From positions 31,864,501-31,928,500 of the forward strand of contig NC_092672.1 of the NCBI RefSeq assembly GCF_964355755.1: DNA of 64,000 bases, written 5' to 3'. The first letter of the stretch is position 1; each line of letters starts with the position of its first letter. Under the pieces are notes generated by a model. The model was not told the DNA's origin. It did not search any database and saw nothing but the letters and a program-made list of their open reading frames with translations. The position numbers and the translations under genes were made by a program. Positions 20,252-30,470 of the stretch are shown piece after piece. The stretch comes from Antedon mediterranea. Lineage: Eukaryota > Echinodermata > Crinoidea > Comatulida > Antedonidae.

Positions 20252-21320
20252 CAGGCCCGTAGCCAGGGGGGGTTTTTATGGTTCGGGCGAACCCCCCTTT
20301 ATAGCGAACCCCCCTTTATAGCGAACCCCCCTTAACCAACTGCGAACCCCCATCCCCGACATGCCCAATACCTCACCCTCATCGCCAAAAATCCTCCAAA
20401 TACGTGCCCCACAGTACAGAAAGTTGTTTGTAAATTGAAAAATTCGTAAACTTGTTCGTGAACCTTCTTCTCTGTATGAGCGTCAACTAGTGATACGTGT
20501 CTGTAAATTTCTAAAAGCTGCAAATGAGTTGCCGATTTTAACCTGAAAAATAAATGTTTGGTCCCTGCATGTAACATGATATTGACGCGTCTCATAGCGA
20601 GCTGGCGCACGAACGATTCGTACAAAGGACACCGCCAGACAACTGCGTACCTATAATTGTTTAGATCACTGGCAGTCAGGCAGCATGCATAAAGTATAGC
20701 CTTCCGACGTACATCAGTATTTATGTGTGACTATGAAGTATAATGTATCATAGAGGATTATAGTGAATATTAATATTTTACACTATAATATCTATGGTAT
20801 CAAGTACTGTAGTTCACATTATGGCATCCGATTATTTTTTTCTAGACCACGCCGATACGTACTAAAATGTATCAATATCACCTATTTACATATTTATATT
20901 CCTCAACAAATTGCTGTAAATAAATATTATAGATAGAGCTAGCAAATAGCATTTGCCTTCACCCAGTGTGCTTTTTTCGGGGCTGTAGATATACGTTCGC
21001 ATTGAACTTGAACGCAAAACAAAATACGAAGTAAATGATGAAACAATCGGCGGTTCCGCACAGAGCACGCGCATCTAGCATACGGCAACAAATAGTTATC
21101 GTCATTTAAATTATCGACGTGTTTGAGGAGGAGGAAAAGGTACGATCTTTTTGCTCATTGGTTATATAGCATGCTGCACGAGAGTGTCTTTTCCGGCCAT
21201 CTAGGGGTGTCATTTAACAAAATTCGCTTCGCATCAGGCTGGGGGAGGGGGGGGGAGGTGTTGTTGACCCAAATATTTAGTGTCCGAACCCCCCCTTGAC
21301 AGATCCTGGCTACGGCCCTG
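20252..21320. mobile_element. Non-autonomous DNA transposon, 1069 bp, with CAGGSCCGTAGCCAGG ends
   Basis: Left end CAGGCCCGTAGCCAGG and right end CCTGGCTACGGCCCTG form a 16-bp terminal inverted repeat with one mismatch. TATTG occurs at 20247-20251 and 21321-21325 as a 5-bp target duplication. Sub-terminal runs are G- and C-rich on opposite ends (GCGAACCCCCCTTTATA three times on the left). The longest internal frame is 97 codons with no recognisable transposase. CAGGG..ends with 5-8 bp duplications suggest hAT; that is inference. Confidence 0.75.
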
Positions 21321-21360
21321 TATTGCATATGTTGAAAGTGAACTAACTTAATATTGATTT

Positions 21361-21701
21361 TTAAGGAAAAAAGACATTCTCCACTTCTCCATTTTGTGGG
21401 CCAGACGTTTTAACGTTTTCATCCTTAAGTTGAATGACAACTTCGCTAGTTTGTACAACGCTATTTGATTCTATATAATCTGCGCTAGTTTCTTCGATTC
21501 TGGACTTGCGAAGGCTAGACTCCGAGATGACGTCTTCACTAGCGTTTCCAGAATTAGAAAATGCTGGATTATCAATGGGTACCATGTCTTCTACGGATCG
21601 ATCTCTTCCAGGGGTATGGTGAGTGCGTCCTCTCTTGGTAATACCCGGACTTTGGGCTTCCCGAAGATCCATTCGATTTGAGATATGCCTTACTTCACTC
21701 T
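21361..21701 (-). CDS. Class A receptor, last coding exon (C-terminal tail)
   Basis: Begins after TTTTTTCAG and completes the phase-1 codon as AAG. It encodes about 113 polar residues with Ser/Thr/Glu clusters typical of kinase-regulated receptor tails, and stops at TAA. Confidence 0.75.
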
Positions 21702-23648
21702 CTGAAAAAATACAACATTTTTGTTATTATATTAACATACATCCCTCCGCTAAATTGAACAATGTTCCTTTTCCTAAATTAAGTATGGCTTCTTTTTTTT
21801 CTGTATGGAGATCCCATACTGCATTTACTTTATTTTCTTGTATAGGATTATGTTCTATCTGAACTTCTCCATCTAAAAAAATTATCTGTTATCATTTCAT
21901 TTAATGTAGGCCCACTATTGGAAATACCAGAAAAGGAGGCGTGGACCGAATAAGCAACAATGTACGTGTGAACCCAACTTTTAAATCAATCATTTATCTA
22001 GTGAGAACTAAGCCTAAAATGTTGACTTACTTGTCAAGCCAAGTGGAAGTTCATTAGAACAGTTCATACCACACATGCGCAGTGGCAAACAGACGATTCT
22101 ATGAAAGCTCCGTCGGTAATGTAGGCACATAACTGCATAGACGACGATATTGAAAGAAGAGTCGATCATAATTAAAGATAGCGATATATGGCTGAACATA
22201 CTGAGGTGCCTCCCCAGTATCCAGTCAGTAAGAACAGACGTCTGAAATCAGAGAGAAAGTTAAATTAAGAAAAGATTTAATTCTCCATTATCTTTCCTCT
22301 TCTCAGCATTCGTCTCATCCTTTCTCTTTGATCACCTTCTTCAAGTCATTATTATTCGTTGACCCCACAACATGTTCATGCTCATTATCTTCTTACTGTT
22401 ACTCATCATTTTCTCATTGGTCTTTCCGTCCACGTGATTACTTTTAGTTTACAGTTCTCATCCTTCTTTCAACTTTCACCAATATTCTTTGTCTTTCTCT
22501 CATCAGTTCTTATTAGCAGTCTTGTGTGGCTTCGTATCTCTTCTTATCATTCTTCTTTTTCTTCGTACACTTTCTTTCTTTCCATTCGCATATTCGCAGT
22601 CATCACCATTGTTATCACTCTTAGTCACAAACTATTTCGTCAACACTATAGTCTTCAACACCACCACCACTAAACGCCCCATCATCATAAATGTCACCAA
22701 CATTCATAACATTTTATCATTTTAACTCTCTCGGCAGAACCCATTTTATCGATCACCATAAATAGATAACCATAAGCAACTTACCGTCCAAATTAAGCAT
22801 GGAATGTAATACAGAATAACAATAGCGGCTACTGTCCTAGACATCCGAATACAGCGTTTAAAACTCACAGAATGGTTTCCGCTTCCACTTTTCTGGTCTG
22901 ACTTAGGCTTAGTCTTAGGACGACGGAACCAGTTTGGTTTCTCCTTCTCTACATTGTTTGCATTATACGTTGTTGTTTGATGTTGTCGCGGTTCAAACAT
23001 CTTCAACGCGTGTACGAACTCACTATACGTATAAACAACAACTGGAATTTGTGGATATATCAATGATAATATTAATATTGTATACCAACTTTTCGCTTCA
23101 AATAAACAATCATTTCCATCGTACTGCAAATGTATGAGATCCGTTAAAGAAATAGCCGCCGTTCCAATAGACACAAGCAATACAACAATTAAAATCTTAA
23201 TCGTATTAACAGTAGTTAAGTAGAGTTTATAAATTATTGGTTTTTTAATTGCAAGTAAACGATCAATAGTCATTAACGATACAACGGTGGTAGAGAAAAC
23301 TATATTTACAGTTACGAGGAATGCGCACATCGTGCAGGCCCAGGATGGTATCTCATGACCCGTCCAAAAATGGTAGGCTGCCACGGGGAACACAGTAATC
23401 GTCATAGCGTAATCAACAACTGATAAAGATAATATTAAAGCGTCAGGATTGCTTGCAGATTTTAAGTTAAATACAGTAAGTATAATAAAAATATTAGATA
23501 TGTGTATAAAAACACCGAACATTATCACAATAGTTGCTAGAATATAGGAACTTTCAAACTCATTGACGTCATCACCTAGAGCCATACTACTATAGTCTGC
23601 TGAAATATTCGGCGCCAAAGTAAAATGAATGAATGTGTCGTCTGCCAT
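21361..23648 (-). CDS. Rhodopsin-like (class A) G-protein-coupled receptor
   Basis: Main model joins 23648-22785, 22241-22031 and 21701-21361, 471 aa. Phases agree: phase 0 (donor GTAAGT, acceptor GATTTCAG), then phase 1 (donor GTAAGT, acceptor TTTTTTCAG). The N-terminus has an N-glycosylation site at Asn14. Hydrophobic segments lie near 34-60, 69-93, 108-130, 150-169, 188-212, 272-287 and 300-326. Class A marks: SN at 51-52 in TM1, LSVVD in TM2 (Asp79), Cys105 or Cys108 with Cys181, DRL at 129-131, Pro283 in TM6, and NIVVY at 319-323 where NPxxY is expected, so the proline is missing. CMCGMNC-type cysteines after TM7 could be palmitoylated. The ligand is unknown; TM3-TM4 recalls prostanoid and other lipid receptors only weakly. 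Confidence 0.85.
21741..21872 (-). CDS. Candidate cassette exon giving an alternative receptor tail
   Basis: 132 bp (44 codons, phase 1 to phase 1), open throughout in the receptor frame, between a TTTTTTAG acceptor and a GTATGT donor. If included, the final T joins AG of the last exon to make TAG, so the product would end there and the normal 113-residue tail would be replaced by 44 residues rich in Glu, Lys and Asn. Other donors inside it (AAA before GTAAAT) could instead keep the last exon in frame with a different acceptor. It may equally be a chance open segment. Confidence 0.4.
22031..22241 (-). CDS. Class A receptor, coding exon 2 (TM7 and membrane-proximal tail)
   Basis: It encodes TM7 ending in NIVVYAVM and the HYRRSF helix-8-like segment. 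Read from the acceptor it continues exon 1 without a break. It ends after ACA A with a strong GTAAGT donor, phase 1. Confidence 0.85.
22242..22784 (-). other. Intron of the class A receptor
   Basis: 543 bp between GTAAGT and TGATTTCAG on the minus strand. The plus strand is markedly pyrimidine-rich (TTCTT, CATCA words). The plus-strand open frames in it are compositional. Confidence 0.75.
22785..23648 (-). CDS. Class A receptor, coding exon 1 (TM1-TM6)
   Basis: 288 codons ending at ACG before a GTAAGT donor. The open frame continues 12 codons into the intron. The start ATG is followed by G and preceded by a purine at -3. Loop 3 is long and basic, with KPKSDQKSGSGN. Confidence 0.85.
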
Positions 23649-24060
23649 GATTACAAATTCACCTGCTGTTTTCTACAATAAGTAAATAGCTTTTGTGCTT
23701 ACGACCATTAAAAATACATTCTTTAGTTATCGTTCAGACATCGCTCTAACAAAATTGTAAAGTTGCAGTGTATTTATGTCCGTCATCTTCAGAACATGTC
23801 TGTCACGCCATAGAATAGAACGTTATAGCTTTGATTAAAAAGGCACAGAAATACTCATTTCCCGTAATTTTCTTTTAAGATGACAATTCTATTTCTTTTT
23901 AAATTACTTCAATTGTTGATGGATTTGATTTTCCAAATCTACTGCCGAAATTTTCTTCATTTCTTCTTCAGGTTTATCATTAGCAGTACTTCTAATAAAA
24001 TAAAAATATATTAAACAATCAGAATAACATCGTGTTTAATGCAAACACTGAAACGTTTAA

Positions 24061-24464
24061 GCTTGGTTCCCACTATCGACGCAACGTAACGCAGCCTTAA
24101 GCTTGGTTCCCACTAGAACGTAACGCAAGGACGTAAACGCAACGCAAGCGTTTTAACCAATGACAAGTGAAGTTATAGACAGTTAGCAATCACAAGCGAA
24201 AAAGCGATCGCTTGTGATTGGTCAATTCACTTTTCGATGCGTTACGTCCTTGCGTTGCGTCGCTAGTGGGAACCACGCTTTACGACGTATTGACGCAAAG
24301 TGCTGTATTGCGTAATCACAAGTGGGAACCGACGATGCAACAGTGCTGCTGTAAACATCGCATGTTTGATTTCAAGCAGACGGGGAAAACACAATTATTG
24401 GAAGAGCATTTTTTTACGTTGGGTAGGTTGCGTTACGTTGCATAGCAAGTGAGACCCAAGCTTT
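24061..24464. mobile_element. Nested GTTCCCACTAG MITEs
   Basis: An inner palindromic copy (24101-24278; ends GCTTGGTTCCCACTAG and CTAGTGGGAACCACGC) interrupts an outer copy whose left piece is 24061-24096 and right piece 24283-24464. TTAA precedes and TTTA follows the inner copy. The uninterrupted outer type is seen at 38042-38186, where ACGCAGC runs straight into GACGTATTGACGC. Confidence 0.75.
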
Positions 24465-24699
24465 AGATAAACATGTTTACAATGAAAGTATATGAAGATG
24501 TACATGAAGTGAAACCTCATGTACATGATGAAAATGGTCGGAGTCGGACGCGCCCGCTTGTGCGCGCGCATGCATATTCATAAATTCCATCTACTTCTTA
24601 CGATGTGACAAAATAAGCAGGCAATCATATCTCGGGAATTTTAACATTCTCATAATGGAAAAATTGTTTCAAGACAAGGCTTGAGAAAACAAGGCCAAC

Positions 24700-24860
24700 A
24701 GCCATTAAGTCGCGTGCTACAATGCATAGTGATACCGGACCGACAGACAAACAGACTGACAGACAGACAGACCGACAGACAGACGGACCGACCGACATAG
24801 TGAACTATACTGACCGAAATTACTGAACATGTTTAAAAATGTTGAAATGTTTAAAAACAT
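24700..24860. repeat. GCATAGTGATACCGGACCGACAGAC repeat with (GACA)n tract
   Basis: Shares CGCATAGTGATACCGGACCG, a (GACAGAC/GACC)n tract and ACTTAGTGAACTATA-like end with 25375-25490. The end AAATGTTTAAAAACATTTATATT also matches 10095-10120. Class unknown. Confidence 0.55.
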
Positions 24861-25374
24861 TTATATTTTTTTAATTTACACGTGCGTAGCCTGTCACATT
24901 TGACGTGCTCGTATAACGTAATTTCGAGTTGAAAATTAAGTCAAGAAAACAGAAATCGGGCAAAAAGTGTGCGCAATAACATTTAACGCGCAGTGCGCGC
25001 GCAAAAATCTGCGCACTCATGGCAATTTTGTAAACGCTTAAAATTGCCTGAAACGTACTCTTATTTCATCGAAAATAAATTTTGAAAATTTTAAGCGCGC
25101 GTACGCATGCGTTACATGCGTTACGCACGTAATTGTATTGCCATATGATGATTTATGCCCTGAAATTTATGAGTACCAAATTTTATTTAATTGTGATTCA
25201 TGGTTGTTAAGATATGATTACAAACGTGATTTCGTTAAATCGTGCGTAGACCGCGTAATTTTTTATTGCGCACCGTGAAAACATAACCACATCGATTCCT
25301 GGCCATAAGGAATATTCTGTGAAAAATTGACTTAGCTAGATTAAACTGATATCAAGATAAGGTCATAAAGCGAC

Positions 25375-25490
25375 AAAACGCATAGTGATACCGGACCGAC
25401 AGACAGACAGACCGACAGACCGACAGACAGACAGACAGACAGACCGACCGACCGACTTAGTGAACTATAGAGTCGCTTCCACGCGACTAA
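25375..25490. repeat. Second copy of the CGGACCGACAGAC repeat
   Basis: Same head and (GACA)n tract as 24700-24860, ending GTGAACTATAGAGTCGC. Confidence 0.55.
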
Positions 25491-25706
25491 AAATGTATGA
25501 ATTTATAAATGTTAAAATTGACATTAATGGCAACGTTGATATTAACAATGTGTTTTTATGAGTTCTATTAAGTAAAGTAACTGAAATGATAGACATCAAC
25601 GTGAAAGTGTTCAAATTTTAAGTACATTTTAGCAAATTATCGATCATTCTAAATCGCCTTCTATATATAACCACTTGTCTCTCGGCCCGGCCCGGCCCGG
25701 CCCGGC

Positions 25707-26045
25707 CGCGATATTTCTTTTCGTACATAAGTTGGGGACCCCTCGTGAAACGTCACAAAATATTCATGAATATTCATTAATCATATCCATAAGGTGTGAC
25801 GTAAGAATTCAGCTAACTACAATTCGCTAATGCAAACGATTTCTGTCGAGCCGTCTGTGTAGTCGAGTGGATAAGACTATGGACTTTACATGTCGATGTA
25901 TGGGGTTCGACTCCCATGAGCTAATTCTTTTACTTTATAGTGAGAGAGAGATTATTTGGAGGGTTAGGTTTAGTTATATTTAGGAAGTAGTTCGGCTATC
26001 TTTCATATGGGGTCCCTAACTTATGTACGAAAAAAAAAAATCGCG
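25707..26045. mobile_element. TIR element with a tRNA-like core
   Basis: Long terminal inverted repeats of about 37 bp (left CGCGATATTTCTTTTCGTAC.., right ..GTACGAAAAAAAAAAATCGCG, both with ACATAAGTT and GGGACCCC) enclose 339 bp. Between them, 25855-25925 has an A-box-like TAGTCGAGTGG and an exact B-box GGTTCGACTCC flanked by ATGGG/CCCAT that can pair as a T arm. So a pol III-like internal promoter sits in a DNA-transposon-like frame. No protein coding. Confidence 0.65.
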
Positions 26046-26556
26046 GCTAGGCTCGCAAAGGAGTGAAAATCCACTATCTCAGAGCAAATTGTTACTCTTT
26101 TTAGGGGTGCACTTAAGAACCACTATTAGTGAAAGTTACAATACTCTAGGTCATGATTTTCACTTCTCCAAGAGTCTTCAAACGATTGAATAACGGCAGA
26201 CAATGTTGACTATTGTAGACCAACTCTTAAAGAGTAAAAACTCACTCGTTTTGAGTGAATCCGGTTTCGCACTCTTTAACAATACGTGAAATTTCAATCG
26301 CAGAAATTGTTCCGTAATAATATTATATAATAATAGGCCTAATTAGGTTGTTATACAGAGAAACCATATGAGGAAGGTGAATAATTGGAATAATAATTAT
26401 GACCTTTTAAAAAGGACGGACATTTACCTTGTATCAATAATGTTTACAATAAATGCATCTGCAATTCTATACAATAAATTTGTATAAACAATACGTAATT
26501 ATTGTATTAACTTATATCAACAACCTGCTAGTTGCACTGTTGTATAGTAGGCTTAA

Positions 26557-26695
26557 GCTCTGTCTACGTTATCTTATAGTTTGACAAAAAATTGTGATAT
26601 GCCCAAATATGGTAGTGATATGATATCAACATGTCCATATGAGCACATCACATTTTCTTTTTGTCACATAAAGTTTGATAGTGTATACAGAGAGC
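26557..26695. mobile_element. CTCTGTCTACACTATC MITE with TTAA duplications
   Basis: TTAA at 26553-26556 and 26696-26699. Ends GCTCTGTCTACGTTATC and GATAGTGTATACAGAGAGC. The interior contains CCCAAATATGGTAGTG and GGTAGTGATATGATATC. Confidence 0.85.
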
Positions 26696-26965
26696 TTAAG
26701 CAGCAGGGAATTGAGATGCGAATCACACAAAATAGTGTGTGGCTCTCCCCTTCCACTTCTTCCTCCATGCTCCTATTCTCGCTCCTCTTTTTTTCTTCTC
26801 CTTTATACTTTCTCTCCATCCTCACTAGACTGAACGGTTTGATAACTTTGTTTGGCACGTTTTTATAACTTAAATGAGGACTCATTTGGAAAAGTAATAA
26901 GCTGCTTTATGCGTTATCCGGGTTATCCTGGTATTTTGTTCGAGTACCAAATAACACAAACAAGC

Positions 26966-28014
26966 AAATCCACCTTCTCTATCTCTATCCGAAAAAGTGA
27001 CTGGTCTAACATTAAGAAAACAACATTTCCAAATCCACCTTCTCTATCTCTATCCGAAAAAGTGACTGGTCTAACATTAAGAAAACAACATTTCCAAATC
27101 CACCTTCTCTATCTCTATCCGAAAAAGTGACTGGTCTAACATTAAGAAAACAACATTTCCAAATCCACCTTCTCTATCTCTATCCGAAAAAGTGACTGGT
27201 CTAACATTAAGAAAACAACATTTCCAAATCCACCTTCTCTATCTCTATCCGAAAAAGTGACTGGTTTAACATTAAGAAAACAACATTTCCAAATCCACCT
27301 TCTCTATCTCTATCCGAAAAAGTGACTGGTCTAACATTAAGAAAACAACATTTCCAAATCCACCTTCTCTATCTCTATCCGAAAAAGTGACTGGTCTAAC
27401 ATTAAGAAAACAACATTTCCAAATCCACCTTCTCTATCTCTATCCGAAAAAGTGACTGGTCTAACATTAAGAAAACAACATTTCCAAATCCACCTTCTCT
27501 ATCTCTATCCGAAAAAGTGACTGGTCTAACATTAAGAAAACAACATTTCCAAATCCACCTTCTCTATCTCTATCCGAAAAAGTGACTGGTCTAACATTAA
27601 GAAAACAACATTTCCAAATCCACCTTCTCTATCTCTATCCGAAAAAGTGACTGGTCTAACATTAAGAAAACAACATTTCCAAATCCACCTTCTCTATCTC
27701 TATCCGAAAAAGTGACTGGTCTAACATTAAGAAAACAACATTTCCAAATCCACCTTCTCTATCTCTATCCGAAAAAGTGACTGGTCTAACATTAAGAAAA
27801 CAACATTTCCAAATCCACCTTCTCTATCTCTATCCAAAAAAGTGACTGGTCTAACATTAAGAAAACAACATTTCCAAATCCACCTTCTCTATCTCTATCC
27901 GAAAAAGTGACTGGTCTAACATTAAGAAAACAACATTTCCAAATCCACCTTCTCTATCTCTATCCGAAAAAGTGACTGGTCTAACATTAAGAAAACAACA
28001 TTTCCAAATCCACC
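26966..28014. repeat. 65-bp satellite, 16 units
   Basis: Head-to-tail units of 65 bp (AAATCCACC .. TCTATCCGAAAAAGTG .. AACATTAAGAAAAC) run without interruption. Units are almost identical: by eye only single changes such as GGTTTAAC near 27265 and TATCCAAAAA near 27835. 65 is not a multiple of three, so the frames crossing it are not a protein repeat. Ends abruptly at CCACC followed by CCCC and an A-rich run. Confidence 0.95.
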
Positions 28015-28906
28015 CCCCAAAAAAATAAATAAATATCATTCGAACAGTTCATGGAAAACTAATGCTCCAAACTATTTCCGTTTGTGTACACAGCAAATTG
28101 AACTGCCAACATTCTTCTCCCATTCTTACTTCTCTTGCCGTCCATTTCCTTGTAGCACTACCACAAATATCCAAACCCACACGATCTAACCAACATTCAA
28201 AACCTACCTTTGATATCATTCGAACAATTCATATTGGCAACAACTGTTCTGTATGTTAATGGCGTACATAGAACTAGAAAATAAACTGGAAATCTCTTCA
28301 CAATGAGCAATTGAATTCCATTGTTTATGATACTACCTAGAACATATGCCTATAGATAGAACCAGAGAGTATTCGTTATCACGGAGAGAGATGAAATAGC
28401 TAAATGGATTACATATTGTATAATGCGAGCAATATATAATACCATATTCATATGCTTTATCGATTACGTACGTACATTAGTTGTATTTTATTTTATATAT
28501 ACTACATTAATTCCAAGGCTTTGTGTGGTAATGACGATTAAAATGGCAGAATTGTATAAACATCTGCAAATATATCGGTAATTGAGCAGAACTGAATGGA
28601 AAGGCTCAATTTAAAAAAAGAGTCCTTGATGGCAAAACTGTTTTATCTATAATTTCCAATTTCAACGGTCTTTTAAGAATCGAAATAATTATAAAATTAC
28701 TTAGGTAAATGAACATAATTGCTTTATACTCTTTTGAACGACATAAGATGCGAGAACATGCCTACTGTACTGTATGGTAAAAAAATAATTTAAAAAAAAT
28801 ATCCGTGACGTCACAACATATATTTTTATGCGATTGGCACCACAGCAGAAACGCAATATGCGCGAGTTCAAACGTAATGTAGATATTTTTTGTACGCACG
28901 CGTTAA
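28015..28906. other. Unannotated AT-rich stretch
   Basis: I see no exon, terminal repeat or tandem array. A CGAACARTTCATATTGG-like word occurs twice (near 28040 and 28218). Confidence 0.5.
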
Positions 28907-29083
28907 GCTTGGTTCCCACTAGAACGTAACGCAAGGACGTAAACGCAACGCAAGCGTTTTAACCAATGACAAGCGAAGTTATAGACAGTTAGCAATCACA
29001 AGCGAATAAGCCATCGCTTGTGATTGGTCAATTCACTTGCGTTGCGTTACGTCCTTGTGTTGCGTCGCTAGTGGGAACCACGC
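28907..29083. mobile_element. GTTCCCACTAG MITE, near-identical to the 24.1 kb inner copy
   Basis: TTAA at 28903-28906 precedes GCTTGGTTCCCACTAG, and CTAGTGGGAACCACGC is followed by TTTA. The palindromic interior carries AACCAATGACAAGCG, CAATCACAAGCGAA and its complement CGCTTGTGATTGGTC. It differs from 24101-24278 at only a few sites, so the family moved recently. Confidence 0.85.
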
Positions 29084-29417
29084 TTTAGCTATGTATATTC
29101 CGCTGACAAGACAAATTAAGATATTAAATGTTTAGTCAATGTATTTCAGCTCAATGCTTCATTTAAAACTCTCTCTCAAAAAAGTGAAGAACATTATCGG
29201 CGGCAAAAACCAGCAGCTGTCGTCTACATATGGACAATTACACATTACATTCTAAGCGCAATGCTTTGTCTTTCCCACGCAAAGAGTTCGATTGAACCTT
29301 TCTGTGAAAAAGAGGTATTTTCAGTTTGGCTGCAGAAAAAGAGCAGTTACACTAATTATTATAAATATCCACACAAAAAGAATCATCGCGTGGGACTCTT
29401 CCATTAGACGGTGGAGT
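29084..29417. other. Unannotated AT-rich spacer
   Basis: No exon, tandem array or terminal repeat recognised between the MITE and the dispersed repeat that starts near 29418. Confidence 0.5.
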
Positions 29418-29610
29418 GTGTCTCAGCCCGGTGCCTTGCTCCAAGTCTGTATTCATTGTCTTTTTTTAGTTTATTTGTTTTTATTTCGATTTTTTTCTGA
29501 AAATATCCAAGCTCAAGTAGTATATGTATGAAACTCCATATGTGCCAAAATATTTATCTTTTTACTAATATTAAGACAAAACTCCGCCTGGAACCCAGAC
29601 TACCCGGTGC
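29418..29610 (+). repeat. Dispersed repeat (shared with 4978-5165 and 44060-44190)
   Basis: Shared ordered blocks: GCTCCAAGTCTGTATTCATTGTC, TGTATGAAACTCCATATGTGCC, CAAAATATTTATC and AAGACAAAACTCC. No open frame; class not recognised. Confidence 0.5.
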
Positions 29611-30096
29611 CTTGAAATTCTTTATTACGATTATATCAAAAATATATTAAACGAACTGTTAAAAGTTCAAGATCAACATCATATGGCCTTATGGGTAATT
29701 TCGTATAAACGATGAGATATGCTGATCACGTGATTGCTTAAGCCTATTACGTAATTATATTCAGTTTTGAAAATAATAATGAGAGAATTATCTCCGCACT
29801 GGAGTTGACCTTATTAGTATTATCCACAGCGGTAATTTGCACTTATTATTATAATTCGTAGGCCAAATATACGTAAACACTCGAGATTTATAATCCTAAT
29901 GCATATATATTTTTTTTAATTACGCAGAGATGATTCAAGTTGTCGTCTGTTACTAAGAAGGTATTATATTACATAGCCTATAGTGAGAAATAAACAGCAA
30001 TGAATTAATTTGTTGGACAGATGTTTTTATTATTATTTAATCCACAATATGTGGCTTGGTTATGATGCTTAGCTACCAATCCAAGGGTCCTGGGAT
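29611..30096. other. Unannotated AT-rich spacer
   Basis: Nothing recognised: no exon, array or terminal repeat before the foldback elements at 30097. Confidence 0.45.
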
Positions 30097-30470
30097 AAAG
30101 GGTCTTTCACATCTGTTCCGGCACGGTTCCAGTCCGGCGCCGGAAAATCCAATCGAACGTGAATGTTTCGTTTTCACGCGGTTACGCGCATATCGATTGG
30201 CGCATAGCCGCGTGGAGCGTCGTGAAAACGAAACATTGATGTTCGATTCGCCGGACCGAAACCGTGCCGGAACAGGTGTGAAAGACCCTTTCTTTCACAC
30301 CTGTTCCGGCACGGTTCCGGTCCGGCGCCGGAAAATCCAATCGAACGTCAATGTTTCGTTTTCACGCGGCTACGCGCATATCGATTGGCGCATAACCGCG
30401 TGAAAACGAAACATTGATGTTCGATTCGCCGGACCGGAACCGTGCCGGAACAGGTGTGAAAGACCCTTTA
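30097..30470. mobile_element. Two foldback elements head to tail (CTTTCACACCTGTTCCGG ends)
   Basis: Two GC-rich palindromic units (30097-30291 and 30292-30470). Each begins CTTTCACAYCTGTTCCGG and ends CCGGAACAGGTGTGAAAG, with arms containing CCGGCGCCGG, TCCAATCGAACGT and GTTTCGTTTTCACGCGG. The units are nearly identical apart from a short insertion near 30212. A 115-codon open frame crosses them but is a by-product of the palindrome. Confidence 0.8.

Larger units (their letters stand above)
23649..26552. other. Region upstream of the class A receptor
   Basis: No gene seen. It holds the nested MITE cluster (24061-24464), (GACA)n/(GACC)n tracts inside longer repeats (24600-24860, 25300-25490), a run of CpG-rich words near 25000-25135, a (GGCCC)n tract at 25682-25707, and the tRNA-core TIR element at 25707-26045. 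Confidence 0.6.

Noticed and set aside
20332-20625. 97-codon minus-strand frame in the 1.07-kb transposon
   Set aside because: No transposase motif and low-complexity ends; treated as chance.
26966-28014. CRISPR-like array
   Set aside because: There are no unique spacers: the whole 65-bp unit repeats. The same holds for the 88-bp array. The genome is eukaryotic.
26852-28039. Open frames entering the 65-bp array
   Set aside because: The unit length is not a multiple of three and frames close within a few units; no start context or homology.
30056-30403. 115-codon open frame
   Set aside because: It runs through two GC-rich foldback elements and has no recognisable domain.
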